The translations under genes and the position numbers were made by a program. Positions 36,385-45,558 of a DNA stretch of 64,000 nucleotides are shown here, piece after piece (the stretch's first letter is position 1; each line of letters opens with the position of its first letter). The stretch is from Saccharomycodes ludwigii (taxonomy: Eukaryota > Ascomycota > Saccharomycetes > Saccharomycodales > Saccharomycodaceae), in the NCBI RefSeq assembly GCF_020623625.1, contig NC_060205.1:675501-739500 (forward strand), written 5' to 3'. The notes under the pieces are model-generated. The model ran no database searches and was not told where the DNA came from. It saw only the letters and a list, made by a program, of their open reading frames with translations.

Positions 36385-39300
36385 ATGAATGGTAACAGTA
36401 GTTATTTTTCAGATGCTGATACTTTCTTAAGTTCACTACAAGAAAGTATAAACAACAATGATAATAGTACCAAAGCTCTTAAAAACAAGAACAACAGTAA
36501 GCTAAATACTAACCCCAATAATGGTGACAGTATAACTTATAATCCAGACACTATAACTAACAACAATAATAATATTCCATACCCTATTAATAAAACCACA
36601 AGATTTGACACTTATACAGATATTGATCAAGTATATAACAACAACAACAACAACAACAACAACAATAATGAATATATGAAACCACAAACTGATTTTTACA
36701 GTGATAACAATAACGCTAATAATATGGATTATGATTATGACGATGATAATTTATCCAATGAAAGTGGCGGATACAACAGTCGTAGCAATACCATATCTTT
36801 TCAATTTAATCATAACATGAATAGCTTAAATCAAACACTACAACCCATTTCTGATACTAGTATCACAATGCCAATTATCGATAATGGGAATACTGGTAAT
36901 GTCACTGTTCCAAATGCAGGTGATTTTTTTGCGCTTAATAATCAGGCTAACGGAAACGGCAACAATAATACTAATATTATTTCTAATATGTCTAGTGAAA
37001 TGCATAGCAGTGCTAGTAGCAGCAGCAGCGGTGGCAATAATCATATCAATTCTGTTCCTATTACAACTTTGACTCAAAAAGATAAAGAATTTATTACGCG
37101 TACTTTATCAAATAATGTAATGAGTAACTCCACTGTGAAAAACAACAAAAACAACAATTACAACAGCAACGTTGGTGTTTCGAATTCATTGAAAAAAAAC
37201 CTATCTAGTGACAACACTCCAACGAATGTGGATTTAAATTCTCAGTTTCATCTAACTCCTGAAATGATGGATGAAATATTATTGACTGGCGATAATCCTA
37301 CAGCCACTAAGATTCCTGGTGCCAATATTACTAAAAGCAAATCTAGAAAGAATATCAAGGGTAACAACAACAAAATTGTAGCTGGTCTAAAAACTGTGAG
37401 CAACAGCAGGAGCAATAGCATTAATAAAATAAACAACAAAAGAAGCAAGTCATTACAGAAATATTCGAATAGTGCTGTTAGTGCTTTGAATAGCAACAGC
37501 GATGAAGATTTCGACGATTTAGATGAAGATTTGGACGAAGATTTAGATGAGATGGACGAATTAGATTTGCAAGACAACAAATTTAACAGTGGTACTACGA
37601 CACTAAATAGGTCCGCCGCTTCGTTAGTATCGCCCATTAACTCCAAGAAAAATGCCAATATTTCTTACGCAACTGAAATGGACAAATACAACTCTGCAGA
37701 CAGCTCAGGAAACAATACAACTGGTGCTCATATTGGTGCTGACGGTTCTATTCGTACAGGGAGAAGGAGGAAAAAGGAAAGGGTGAGTCACAATATAATT
37801 GAGAAAAAATATAGAAATAATATTAATGAAAAGATTTTAAAATTTAGAGAAATTGTACCGACTTTGCATATTGCTCAAAAGAGAGAATGTGGTGATACGA
37901 TAGAGGAAAGTGATTATATTAGTTTAGAGGGCCTAGAACCAGCCAGAAAGATGAATAAAGCATCTATACTATCCAAAACCATTGAATATATTCATCATTT
38001 GGAAAACAAATCGGCCCTCTTAACCAGCGAAAACAACCAATTGAAGAAAATGATTTATGGTGGATCCCCTGGAAACGCTATTAATCCAAATACTGCCAAT
38101 AATAATATGAGTTTGCAAAAACAACAGTTACGATTGTTAAGAAACAATAATAGTAATATTAACACAAGGGCTAATAATAACATGTATATACCTGACAATA
38201 ATACATTAAATACAAACGACAACAATAATACCAATTCTTTTCAAACTGCAAGCAATATAATAAATAATATTCCAATTAATAGTAGTGTTAATAGTATAAC
38301 CAGTGGTGGTGTTGGCGGCGAGGGGGGCAGCAACATTACGTTTAATAACACACATAGCACTCGTTCAGTTGATTACACTGGGGGAGACCTTAAAACTATT
38401 TCAAACAACAATAACCAATTTGATGGACCAGGGATGAATAATAGTAAAAGCGCTAACATAAAGAATACTGGTTCTTCTGGACTATCATCTGCTTCTTCTT
38501 CTATGAATAGTTCACCCAATCCAGCATTTCACTCGCCTGTAACTGGGAGATATGCAAATGCATACCCAGAACAATCACCACAGGCACAAACCGGAAACAA
38601 CGTCAATACTAACAGCACTAATAATAATAATAATAATAATAATAGTACGCTAGGGAGTAAAATTTTAATGGGTGGAATGGCTATTGCTATGGGTACTAAT
38701 ATTTTTGGTGAGAATGGAGATTTCAATAATACAAAGAGTTTATTTGCGTTTCCTATGGTTCAGTATTCTTCAATTGATGGATTTGCCATCAATAGTGGTG
38801 ATATATCAATTGCGTGTTCCTTGTTATCTTTTTTCAGAATTGCTTTGTTTGTATACCTTATTTGCAAATTTATTGAACCTCTTGTGTTACGTGCTTTTGT
38901 TCCACAAACTTTGGGAGATATTACAGATAAAGCCAATAGTAATTTTATTGTGGGGAATAACAGTTCATTAATATCCTATGAAGATTTCATATCTTTCCAG
39001 CATCCATTGAGATCATTACTGAGATTATGGTTCAACAACCAATTCAAATATACCATGAATTCAATTGAATATCTAGAAGCCAACATCGCTAGACTATTTT
39101 TATACAGAATGTCTAATATACCCATTCTAAGTACGAATTTCTGTATTGATAGTAGGTGGGACTTATTAGTTAAGTATGTTAGAGAAAGTAAGGTGTCTAT
39201 TCCAGAATCTTTACAAAATGATTGGTGTAGGATTAAAAATATTTTGGCCATACCCAGGAATTACTCGATTTATTCAACATTTTTATATTCTAAATTGGAA

Positions 39301-40185
39301 ACTAGAGATCATACATCGTTACTATCTTTGGACGAGTTTATCGCTATAGTTAGTGATCATTGTTTTAAAATTAGGGTGTATGCTGTAACATGTAGACATT
39401 TGTCGCAATTATTGGCGTTATCCAAGAAAGCTACAGGCATCATACGCAAAAATAATAAAACAAATGAGGATGAATGTGCCAACCCGGTTGTTAAATATAC
39501 TGATGAGACTGTATCATGTTTATTATTGCCATCAGGTAAGAATATTTATGAATTGCTAAGTCATTTGAAACTAATTGAGCAACAACAAATTAAAGATAGT
39601 GAAAATAAACTTGACACGAACAGTGTATTAGTTTTATATTCTAGTATTATACAATTGGATCATAATTTACAGAAAAACAAGCAAAGGAACCTATATTTTT
39701 TGGAAAAATTGGTTAATATAACAACGCAGAGTGATTTCCACATTGACCCTATTGGTGCAGCTGCGATTTTCAAAGCATTATACTATAAATTTGATGAAAG
39801 TATTACTGAACAAAAAATAATATTTATTACTGAGTATGAAAAAAATATATGGTTGGAATTAACACAGATTTTAAGGGTCTGGTTAAATACCGACATTTCA
39901 TGCGTCTTTTTAAATTGTAGGGAGGCTATTATTGAATATTTAGTCAATTTAACTTTTCGGTTGGGAAAAGGTGATGACAAAAGTTTTATTAGTATAGTTC
40001 ATCAAGAGGTGATGGGAAATGATGATTTCATTACAAATGAGAATGATAGTGATACTGAAGATAGAGAAGGTACAATTATAAACAACAGAAAAGATGATGT
40101 AGCGAATAATGAAACAATCAGTGTATTTTCTAAGGATGATAAAAATTCGATGGAAAGGGTAAGAATCGAAGGAGACAGTAAGTAA
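36385..40185 (+). CDS. HMS1: SREBP-type bHLH transcription factor, HMS1-like, probably membrane-tethered
   Basis: 1,266 residues. An Asn-rich N-terminus precedes an acidic run (DLDEDLDEDLDEMDELD). The bHLH starts about residue 459: RRKKERVSHNIIEKKYRNNINEKI, then a loop carrying GLEPARKMNKASILSKTIEYIHHLE and a short zipper. The tyrosine in EKKYR is the SREBP hallmark in place of arginine, and it permits binding to sterol-type sites as well as E-boxes. After another Asn-rich linker come two hydrophobic segments (about 760-778, ILMGGMAIAMGTNIF, and about 809-835, ACSLLSFFRIALFVYLICKF), then a folded C-terminal region of some 400 residues and an acidic tail. Sc Hms1 is only about 434 residues. 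Position next to EXO1 matches Sc HMS1. Whether it is cleaved from a membrane is inference. Confidence 0.75.
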   Translation: MNGNSSYFSDADTFLSSLQESINNNDNSTKALKNKNNSKLNTNPNNGDSITYNPDTITNNNNNIPYPINKTTRFDTYTDIDQVYNNNNNNNNNNNEYMKPQTDFYSDNNNANNMDYDYDDDNLSNESGGYNSRSNTISFQFNHNMNSLNQTLQPISDTSITMPIIDNGNTGNVTVPNAGDFFALNNQANGNGNNNTNIISNMSSEMHSSASSSSSGGNNHINSVPITTLTQKDKEFITRTLSNNVMSNSTVKNNKNNNYNSNVGVSNSLKKNLSSDNTPTNVDLNSQFHLTPEMMDEILLTGDNPTATKIPGANITKSKSRKNIKGNNNKIVAGLKTVSNSRSNSINKINNKRSKSLQKYSNSAVSALNSNSDEDFDDLDEDLDEDLDEMDELDLQDNKFNSGTTTLNRSAASLVSPINSKKNANISYATEMDKYNSADSSGNNTTGAHIGADGSIRTGRRRKKERVSHNIIEKKYRNNINEKILKFREIVPTLHIAQKRECGDTIEESDYISLEGLEPARKMNKASILSKTIEYIHHLENKSALLTSENNQLKKMIYGGSPGNAINPNTANNNMSLQKQQLRLLRNNNSNINTRANNNMYIPDNNTLNTNDNNNTNSFQTASNIINNIPINSSVNSITSGGVGGEGGSNITFNNTHSTRSVDYTGGDLKTISNNNNQFDGPGMNNSKSANIKNTGSSGLSSASSSMNSSPNPAFHSPVTGRYANAYPEQSPQAQTGNNVNTNSTNNNNNNNNSTLGSKILMGGMAIAMGTNIFGENGDFNNTKSLFAFPMVQYSSIDGFAINSGDISIACSLLSFFRIALFVYLICKFIEPLVLRAFVPQTLGDITDKANSNFIVGNNSSLISYEDFISFQHPLRSLLRLWFNNQFKYTMNSIEYLEANIARLFLYRMSNIPILSTNFCIDSRWDLLVKYVRESKVSIPESLQNDWCRIKNILAIPRNYSIYSTFLYSKLETRDHTSLLSLDEFIAIVSDHCFKIRVYAVTCRHLSQLLALSKKATGIIRKNNKTNEDECANPVVKYTDETVSCLLLPSGKNIYELLSHLKLIEQQQIKDSENKLDTNSVLVLYSSIIQLDHNLQKNKQRNLYFLEKLVNITTQSDFHIDPIGAAAIFKALYYKFDESITEQKIIFITEYEKNIWLELTQILRVWLNTDISCVFLNCREAIIEYLVNLTFRLGKGDDKSFISIVHQEVMGNDDFITNENDSDTEDREGTIINNRKDDVANNETISVFSKDDKNSMERVRIEGDSK

Positions 40186-40477
40186 TATTAGTAAACCGAT
40201 ATGTATTGGCAAGTTGTTATAATAGTAACAGTGGGTTGTAGTAAAAGCAATTGAAAAGAAACGAAGAATATTTTGAACCGAGTATATTTTTTTTTTATTT
40301 TTTTTTTCTTTTTCTTGTCTTTAAGTTTGAACTCGTCATCGGCAAAGCGTCGGATTTTTAGTTTTCACGGACACATTTTATTAATCCGGGTAGTAACAGC
40401 ACTGCAGAATGTTTTAGTAGATGAAAGTCAAGTTGGATTGTACGCATGTTTCTGTGTCTTCAAATATATATAAAATT

Positions 40478-40517
<40 letters not shown>

Positions 40518-40634
40518 TTTTATTACTTGGAAAAATCCTTCAAAAATTAATAATTAAAAACGAAAATATAAAGTAAAAATAAATCGTATTTCTGCCACTT
40601 TTTTTATATTCTTTCCCTTTTAAAAAATTAAAAA

Positions 40635-40668
<34 letters not shown>

Positions 40669-40675
40669 GATAAAG
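40186..40675. other. HMS1-like / MRPL35 intergenic region
   Basis: 490 bp. It holds T-rich runs near 40289-40315, a poly-T of about 36 (40480-40515) and a poly-A of about 29 (40637-40665) before the MRPL35 ATG. ATCCGGGTAG at about 40385 is one mismatch from a Reb1 site (CCGGGTAA). No gene seen. Confidence 0.45.
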
Positions 40676-41830
40676 ATGTTAAGAACAAGTACTACTGCTT
40701 TAAATATTAAACGTATTACTGCTAATACTGTTACTAAGATTATCAAAAATAATAATAGTACACTTGCGGGTGGTTCACTGTCTGCAGCTTCAACCACAGG
40801 TATTGATAAAAATAAGAGTGTTTGGAATGATGAATCACGCCCAGCAGCTTTGAAATTTAAAAAAGGTTCCAAGTTAGAAAAGTATTTTTTTGATACCAAT
40901 GATTCTACCTCACTTCCTCCTAGTTTAAGATCTGCATACTATAAAAAGAAATATACTTCACCATCCAAGTTAGATGAAACTTTTAAATTATGCTACAAGA
41001 TATTGGAATCTAAAGTTACTTCACCTCCTACAACAATGGGTGATATTGCTACTGAAATTAATAATCCAGTTGTTCACTATAATTTTGGTTTTCATGACAA
41101 AATAGAAAACAATCCTAATTATATTGATTATAATTTGCCCATTTATAGATATTTGGGGTTGAAGCATTGGGAAAACGAAAATGGCCAAATGTTGCTAATG
41201 CAAAGGTTAGAAACTTTACATGTTTTACCAGATACTCTACCAACATTAGATCCAGCACCAGTGATTGATTTGAAGTTGAGGTTTCCTTATGTCAATGGTT
41301 CCAATAGATATGTTGAACCTGGTTTAAAATTGTCTTCAAAAGTTACTATGTATCCACCACAATTCAAATTGATAAACTATGATCCAAATGCCAATACTGA
41401 GAAAAAATATACTATTGTGATTATTAATCCAGATGAACCCGATTTGGTTAACGATAGTTATAAGACTGTATTACACTATGCACTCAGTGATATTACATTA
41501 GAAGATTATAATAAGAATGTATTTTCTGAGTTTGAAAATAATGGGAGTTTGAAGAAATTACTTGACTATTTACCACCTACTCCAGAGAAAAATGCTGGTG
41601 ACCAAAGATTTGTAATTTGGCTGTTTGAACAGCAAGATCCAAGTAGAGAGGTTAAATTATCATCCAATTCTAGAGATTTCTTTGATATTAGGACATTTGC
41701 TAAGGATAACAATTTGAAAGCTGCTGGTGCACATGTTTGGAGAAGCGGATTTGATCAAAATGTAAACAAAGTTAGAGAGGCTTATAGCTTACCAAAGGGA
41801 AAAGTTTTCACAAGAGTTCGTGTTTATTAA
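40676..41830 (+). CDS. MRPL35: Mitochondrial large-subunit ribosomal protein mL38 (MRPL35)
   Basis: Component of the large subunit of the mitochondrial ribosome, with a PEBP-like fold. 384 residues (Sc 367). The N-terminus (MLRTSTTALNIKRITANTVTK) is basic and lacks acidic residues, as a matrix-targeting presequence should. Strong block matches: PPSLRSAYYKKKYTSP, AEINNP-type EINNPVVHYNFGFHDKI, HWENENGQMLLMQRLETL, PDTLPTL, YTIVIINPDEPDLVNDSYKT, YLPPTPEKNAGDQRFVIWLF, GAHVWRS and a LPKGKVFTRVR end. Convergent with TIM11, as in Sc (YDR322W/YDR322C-A). Confidence 0.95.
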   Translation: MLRTSTTALNIKRITANTVTKIIKNNNSTLAGGSLSAASTTGIDKNKSVWNDESRPAALKFKKGSKLEKYFFDTNDSTSLPPSLRSAYYKKKYTSPSKLDETFKLCYKILESKVTSPPTTMGDIATEINNPVVHYNFGFHDKIENNPNYIDYNLPIYRYLGLKHWENENGQMLLMQRLETLHVLPDTLPTLDPAPVIDLKLRFPYVNGSNRYVEPGLKLSSKVTMYPPQFKLINYDPNANTEKKYTIVIINPDEPDLVNDSYKTVLHYALSDITLEDYNKNVFSEFENNGSLKKLLDYLPPTPEKNAGDQRFVIWLFEQQDPSREVKLSSNSRDFFDIRTFAKDNNLKAAGAHVWRSGFDQNVNKVREAYSLPKGKVFTRVRVY

Positions 41831-42165
41831 TGTATGTGCATATTTATATGTCTCAGATATCGATGACATGAATGAGTAATTTTCTAATTGTGTGTATTTC
41901 ACATTTATTTTTGTTTTAATTATATTAGTTATTTAGCGTATGTATATAATATCAACCTGTAAATATAATATAATTTATATTGATTAAAAAAAAGATTTTT
42001 TGCTTTTTTTTTTTTTTTCTCTTCTTTGGATTGGAATATATATAAGTGCATAATATAAATTCTATATTTTTTTTTTTTTTTTTTTTTTGTTTCTTTAAAA
42101 AATTAAAAAAAATTTCACGAGTTGTGTAACAGTATTAAATTATATTATATTAAATTCTAATTTAT
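41831..42165. other. MRPL35/TIM11 convergent 3' region
   Basis: 335 bp of AT-rich sequence with T-runs near 42003-42020 and 42067-42088. I see nothing else in it. Confidence 0.45.
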
Positions 42166-42444
42166 TTATTTCAAAGATTCAACAGAGTTCAAAATAACAG
42201 CTGAAAAGTCAATGTTTGGGTCTTCCAATTTATCAAGAGTGAAACCAGAAACAGCATTCTCCTTCTTTTTAGGTAGAGTTTTTTGATAAGCAGCTTTGGC
42301 TTCCTCAATTAAGTCAACCTTAGATTGATATTCCCTTAATTCATTATCCTTCTTTGCTTGACATCTTAATCCAATATCGGTTTTTAAACCTACTAATAAA
42401 CCCAACCCTAGAAAGGAGTATCTTAAAACATTCAAAGTGGACAT
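42166..42444 (-). CDS. TIM11: ATP synthase subunit e (Tim11/Atp21)
   Basis: Small inner-membrane subunit of mitochondrial F1Fo-ATP synthase, needed for dimers and for cristae shape. I start it at the ATG at 42444, giving 92 residues (Sc 96), because MSTLNVLRYSFLGLGLLVG aligns with the Sc start; the longer open frame from 42534 adds 30 residues that look untranslated. The single membrane segment keeps the GxxxG dimer motif (GLLVG). The conserved tail is LEDPNIDFSAVILNSVESLK. It points away from YHB1 across a long upstream region with a minisatellite. Confidence 0.95.
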   Translation of the reverse strand: MSTLNVLRYSFLGLGLLVGLKTDIGLRCQAKKDNELREYQSKVDLIEEAKAAYQKTLPKKKENAVSGFTLDKLEDPNIDFSAVILNSVESLK

Positions 42445-43885
42445 CTTGTTCTTTTTTGTTTTTTTTTCTAAATTGATTGTTGATGAGGATAGCTGGTTAT
42501 ATGTATAGTTTACAAAAGGGAATAAAAAATACAAGTGAGAATTAGCCTAAAACTGTACAAAATAGAAAAGAGGAAAGCATAAAAAAGAATTCAGTCGGCT
42601 ATAAAAAAGTGCAATCGACGATAATAAAAATAAAAATAAAAATGAAAACTTAATTTTGTTTTAAATTTTTACGGAGAAAAGAAAAAGAAAAAGAGAGAAA
42701 AAAAAGATTTGAGTTTGAATTTTCGCCTGAGAATTATTTTTATTTCCATTTTCATTTCCAGACCACCAAAAAAAAACAAAACAAAACAAAAAAAAGTTTG
42801 GTCATTAAACCTTTTTTTTTTTCCTAAAAGATTTGATTCTTTTATTTATCATAAAAACCATCTCTGACATCTGTTTTCTTATTATTTTGTAACAAAATCC
42901 ATTTTAAAATAAGGTTTATCATCAGTGTAAAATAAAATGAAAAAGGAAAAAAGACCAACTTGTTACATTCCACAAATATAACAAACAACGTAAATTCTGA
43001 TTTTTGATTGGCTGGGAATGGTCGCCTGATTTGTGGACGGGGGAAGAAAAAAAGGAAAAAAGACCAACTTGTTACATTCCACAAATATAACAAACAACGT
43101 AAATTCTGATTTTTGATTGGCTGGGAATGGTCGCCTGATTTGTGGACGGGGGAAGAAAAAAAGGAAAAAAGACCAACTTGTTACATTCCACAAATATAAC
43201 AAACAACGTAAATTCTGATTTTTGATTGGCTGGGAATGGTCGCCTGATTTGTGGACGGGGGAAGAAAAAAAGGAAAAAAGACCAACTTGTTACATTCCAC
43301 AAATATAACAAACAACGTAAATTCTGATTTTTGATTGGCTGGGAATGGTCGCCTGATTTGTGGACGGGGGAAGAAAAAAAGGAAAAAAGACCAACTTGTT
43401 ACATTCCACAAATATAACAAACAACGTAAATTCTGATTTTTGATTGGCTGGGAATGGTCGCCTGATTTGTGGACGGGGGAAGAAAAAAAGGAAAAAAGAC
43501 CAACTTGTTACATTCCACAAATATAACAAACAACGTAAATTCTGATTTTTGATTGGCTGGGAATGGTCGCCTGATTTGTGGACGGGGGAAGAAAAAAAGG
43601 CAAAGCTTGAAAAGATTGCCTTTTAAATCACGTAAAAACAAAATTAATTAATAAAAAAAAAAAAAAAAAGATTAATCGGTCCACGTTTTGTTCGTAAATA
43701 AAATAGTTCGTATCTAAAGCTGAAACATTAAATTATCAGTTTAAAAGTATCAATTTTTGATAGAGTATATAGGAAGCATCTCTGTCTAATTTAAAGCTAG
43801 TCTTTTCTTCCAACAAAATTACAACATCTATCAAAAGATAAACAAAAAAAAAAAAAAAACAGAAAAAACAGAAAAAAACAGAAAA
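42445..43885. other. TIM11/YHB1 divergent region
   Basis: 1,441 bp, the longest gene-free stretch between host genes. From TIM11 it holds A/G-rich tracts, the six-copy 109-bp minisatellite (42944-43600), a poly-A near 43653-43669 and an A-rich YHB1 leader (43845-43885). The 79-83-codon frames inside the array are repeat artefacts. Confidence 0.6.
42944..43600. repeat. 109-bp minisatellite, six tandem copies
   Basis: The marker gaccaacttgttacattcc starts at 42953, 43062, 43171, 43280, 43389 and 43498, a strict 109-bp period. The copies look identical by eye apart from the array edges. Each unit carries a GATTGGCTGG block (CCAAT box on the other strand), a GTGGACGGGGGAAG block and an A/G-rich junction. 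Such uniformity points to recent expansion or ongoing gene-conversion-like homogenisation. Confidence 0.95.
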
Positions 43886-45088
43886 ATGCTATCAGCTTCT
43901 ACTCGTTCTATCATCAAGGCCACTATCCCAGTCTTGGAACAACATGGCGTGGAAATCACAAAGAATTTCTACAAAAATATGTTATCTGAAAACCCAAAAT
44001 TGCTCGATATTTTTAACAAAAGAAATCAGATGACTGGTGCGCAACCAACTGCCTTAGCCATGACCGTTTTGGCAGCCGCTAAGCACATAGATGATTTAAC
44101 CGTTTTATTACCTCAAGTGACTCAAATCGGTTATAAACACAGAGCTTTACAGGTTCAACCAGAACATTATCCAATTGTAGGTAAGTATTTAATAAGATCT
44201 ATAAAGGAAATAGTCAACCCACCACAAGAAATCTTAACTGCTTGGAAAGAAGCGTACCAGGTTATTGCTGACATATTCATTGGTGTAGAAAAGGATATGT
44301 ATGCAAAAGAATTGTGGAAGGGCTGGGAAAAATTTACAATAATAAATAAATTATCAACCAATAAAAGTGGTTCTATTGTTGAGTTTGTTGTCAAACCGTT
44401 AAGTTCCAAAGTATTCGGCAATAACGGAAAATCTTCTAAGATTTTTGAACCTGGGCAATATATTACAGTTAGAACTAAGCCACCTACTGGAAATGATGGT
44501 CACTATGCTTTACGTCATTATTCCATTTGTGATATTGAGACACCTGGTGTTTTCAAATTTGCTGTTAAATTAGCTGACAAAGGGCTGGTCTCTCATTATT
44601 TAATTGATGATGTTAATGTTGGTGATGAAATCGAATTGAGTGCACCCTCTGGTGATTTCAGCTTAGATCATTCCCTGTTAAACAAGGATGAATATCCGTT
44701 AATTTTCATGTCTTCTGGTTCTGGAGCAACTCCGTTGATATCAATGTTACAAGAACAGGTGATGAAGGGTAGTCCAACAAGACCAATTGTCTGGATTCAA
44801 ACTAATAAAAGTGAATTAGAACAACCGTTCGCAGAAACAATTGAACGTGAATTGAGCAAACTAAAAAACTCTGAAAATATTCAAATTTACACAAACCAAA
44901 ACATGGGACGTATTGATGCAAAGTTTTTAGAAGAAAAAAATATTGTAAGAAGTAAAGCAGACATATATATTTGTGGATCACTTTCATTCATGAATGATAT
45001 AATTGGTTTGTTGGAAGCTGAAAAGGAAACACATGACTATCATAGATTACACTATGAACCATTTGGTCCTAAAATGAGCATTGCTTAG
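43886..45088 (+). CDS. YHB1: Flavohaemoglobin (nitric oxide dioxygenase)
   Basis: Converts NO and O2 to nitrate using NAD(P)H; cytosolic with some mitochondrial matrix protein in Sc. 400 residues (Sc 399). The globin domain (1-140) has B10 Tyr29, E7 Gln53 (QMTGAQPTALA) and proximal His85 (YKHRALQV). The FAD domain has YALRHYSICDIE (RxYS-type motif) and the NAD domain has MSSGSGATPLISML; the C-terminus LHYEPFGP is typical. One exon. It lies between TIM11 and PTC7, which are otherwise parts of a conserved block, whereas Sc YHB1 is on chr VII (YGR234W); a moved gene is likely. Tandem repeats flank it on both sides. Confidence 0.97.
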   Translation: MLSASTRSIIKATIPVLEQHGVEITKNFYKNMLSENPKLLDIFNKRNQMTGAQPTALAMTVLAAAKHIDDLTVLLPQVTQIGYKHRALQVQPEHYPIVGKYLIRSIKEIVNPPQEILTAWKEAYQVIADIFIGVEKDMYAKELWKGWEKFTIINKLSTNKSGSIVEFVVKPLSSKVFGNNGKSSKIFEPGQYITVRTKPPTGNDGHYALRHYSICDIETPGVFKFAVKLADKGLVSHYLIDDVNVGDEIELSAPSGDFSLDHSLLNKDEYPLIFMSSGSGATPLISMLQEQVMKGSPTRPIVWIQTNKSELEQPFAETIERELSKLKNSENIQIYTNQNMGRIDAKFLEEKNIVRSKADIYICGSLSFMNDIIGLLEAEKETHDYHRLHYEPFGPKMSIA

Positions 45089-45107
45089 ATCTTTTTTATT
45101 TATCTAT

Positions 45108-45206
<99 letters not shown>

Positions 45207-45558
45207 TTTTCTTCTTTCTGTTAATGGTAAATATGTATATGTAGTCGAAAATATTGACATTTAACAAAGCGTAAAATTTTTTTTTTGTTTCCATTCTCTT
45301 TTTTATAAAACCCTATATTAGGGTTTATTCCTATTTATCGGATATCAACAAAAATATTTTTAATTAACCCAATTTTACCGAATGTCCGATTAAGCATTAC
45401 GATATATATATATATATATATATATATGCATTTTTTTTTTCTTGGGAAAATTAAGACATAAAAAAAAACAAGCTCTACCAAATATTAAAAGTCGTTTTAA
45501 ATTATCCCTTCTTTATTGAACCACACATAACATCACAACTGACAATACCCAATCAAAA
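45089..45558. other. YHB1-PTC7 intergenic region
   Basis: 470 bp. It holds the (TTTA)n array, an inverted repeat AAACCCTA-TAT-TAGGGTTT (45308-45326), and (AT)n at about 45401-45426. The inverted repeat includes TTAGGGTT, whose complement AACCCTAA matches the Tbf1 consensus ARCCCTAA. No gene is seen. Confidence 0.5.
45105..45209. repeat. (TTTA)n microsatellite, about 26 units
   Basis: About 105 bp of near-perfect TTTA repeats start 17 bp after the YHB1 stop, so they are probably in its 3' UTR or terminator region. Confidence 0.95.

Noticed and set aside
42445-42534. Thirty-residue N-terminal extension of TIM11
   Set aside because: The internal ATG at 42444 aligns with the known Sc start and the extension has no conserved or targeting features.
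42944-43600. Possible CRISPR array
   Set aside because: The 109-bp units are continuous tandem repeats with no unique spacers, and the window is eukaryotic nuclear DNA.
42842-43641. Series of nearly identical 79-83-codon open frames on the minus strand
   Set aside because: They are spaced exactly 109 bp and arise from the minisatellite period, which is not a multiple of three. No start context, domain or conservation supports a protein family.
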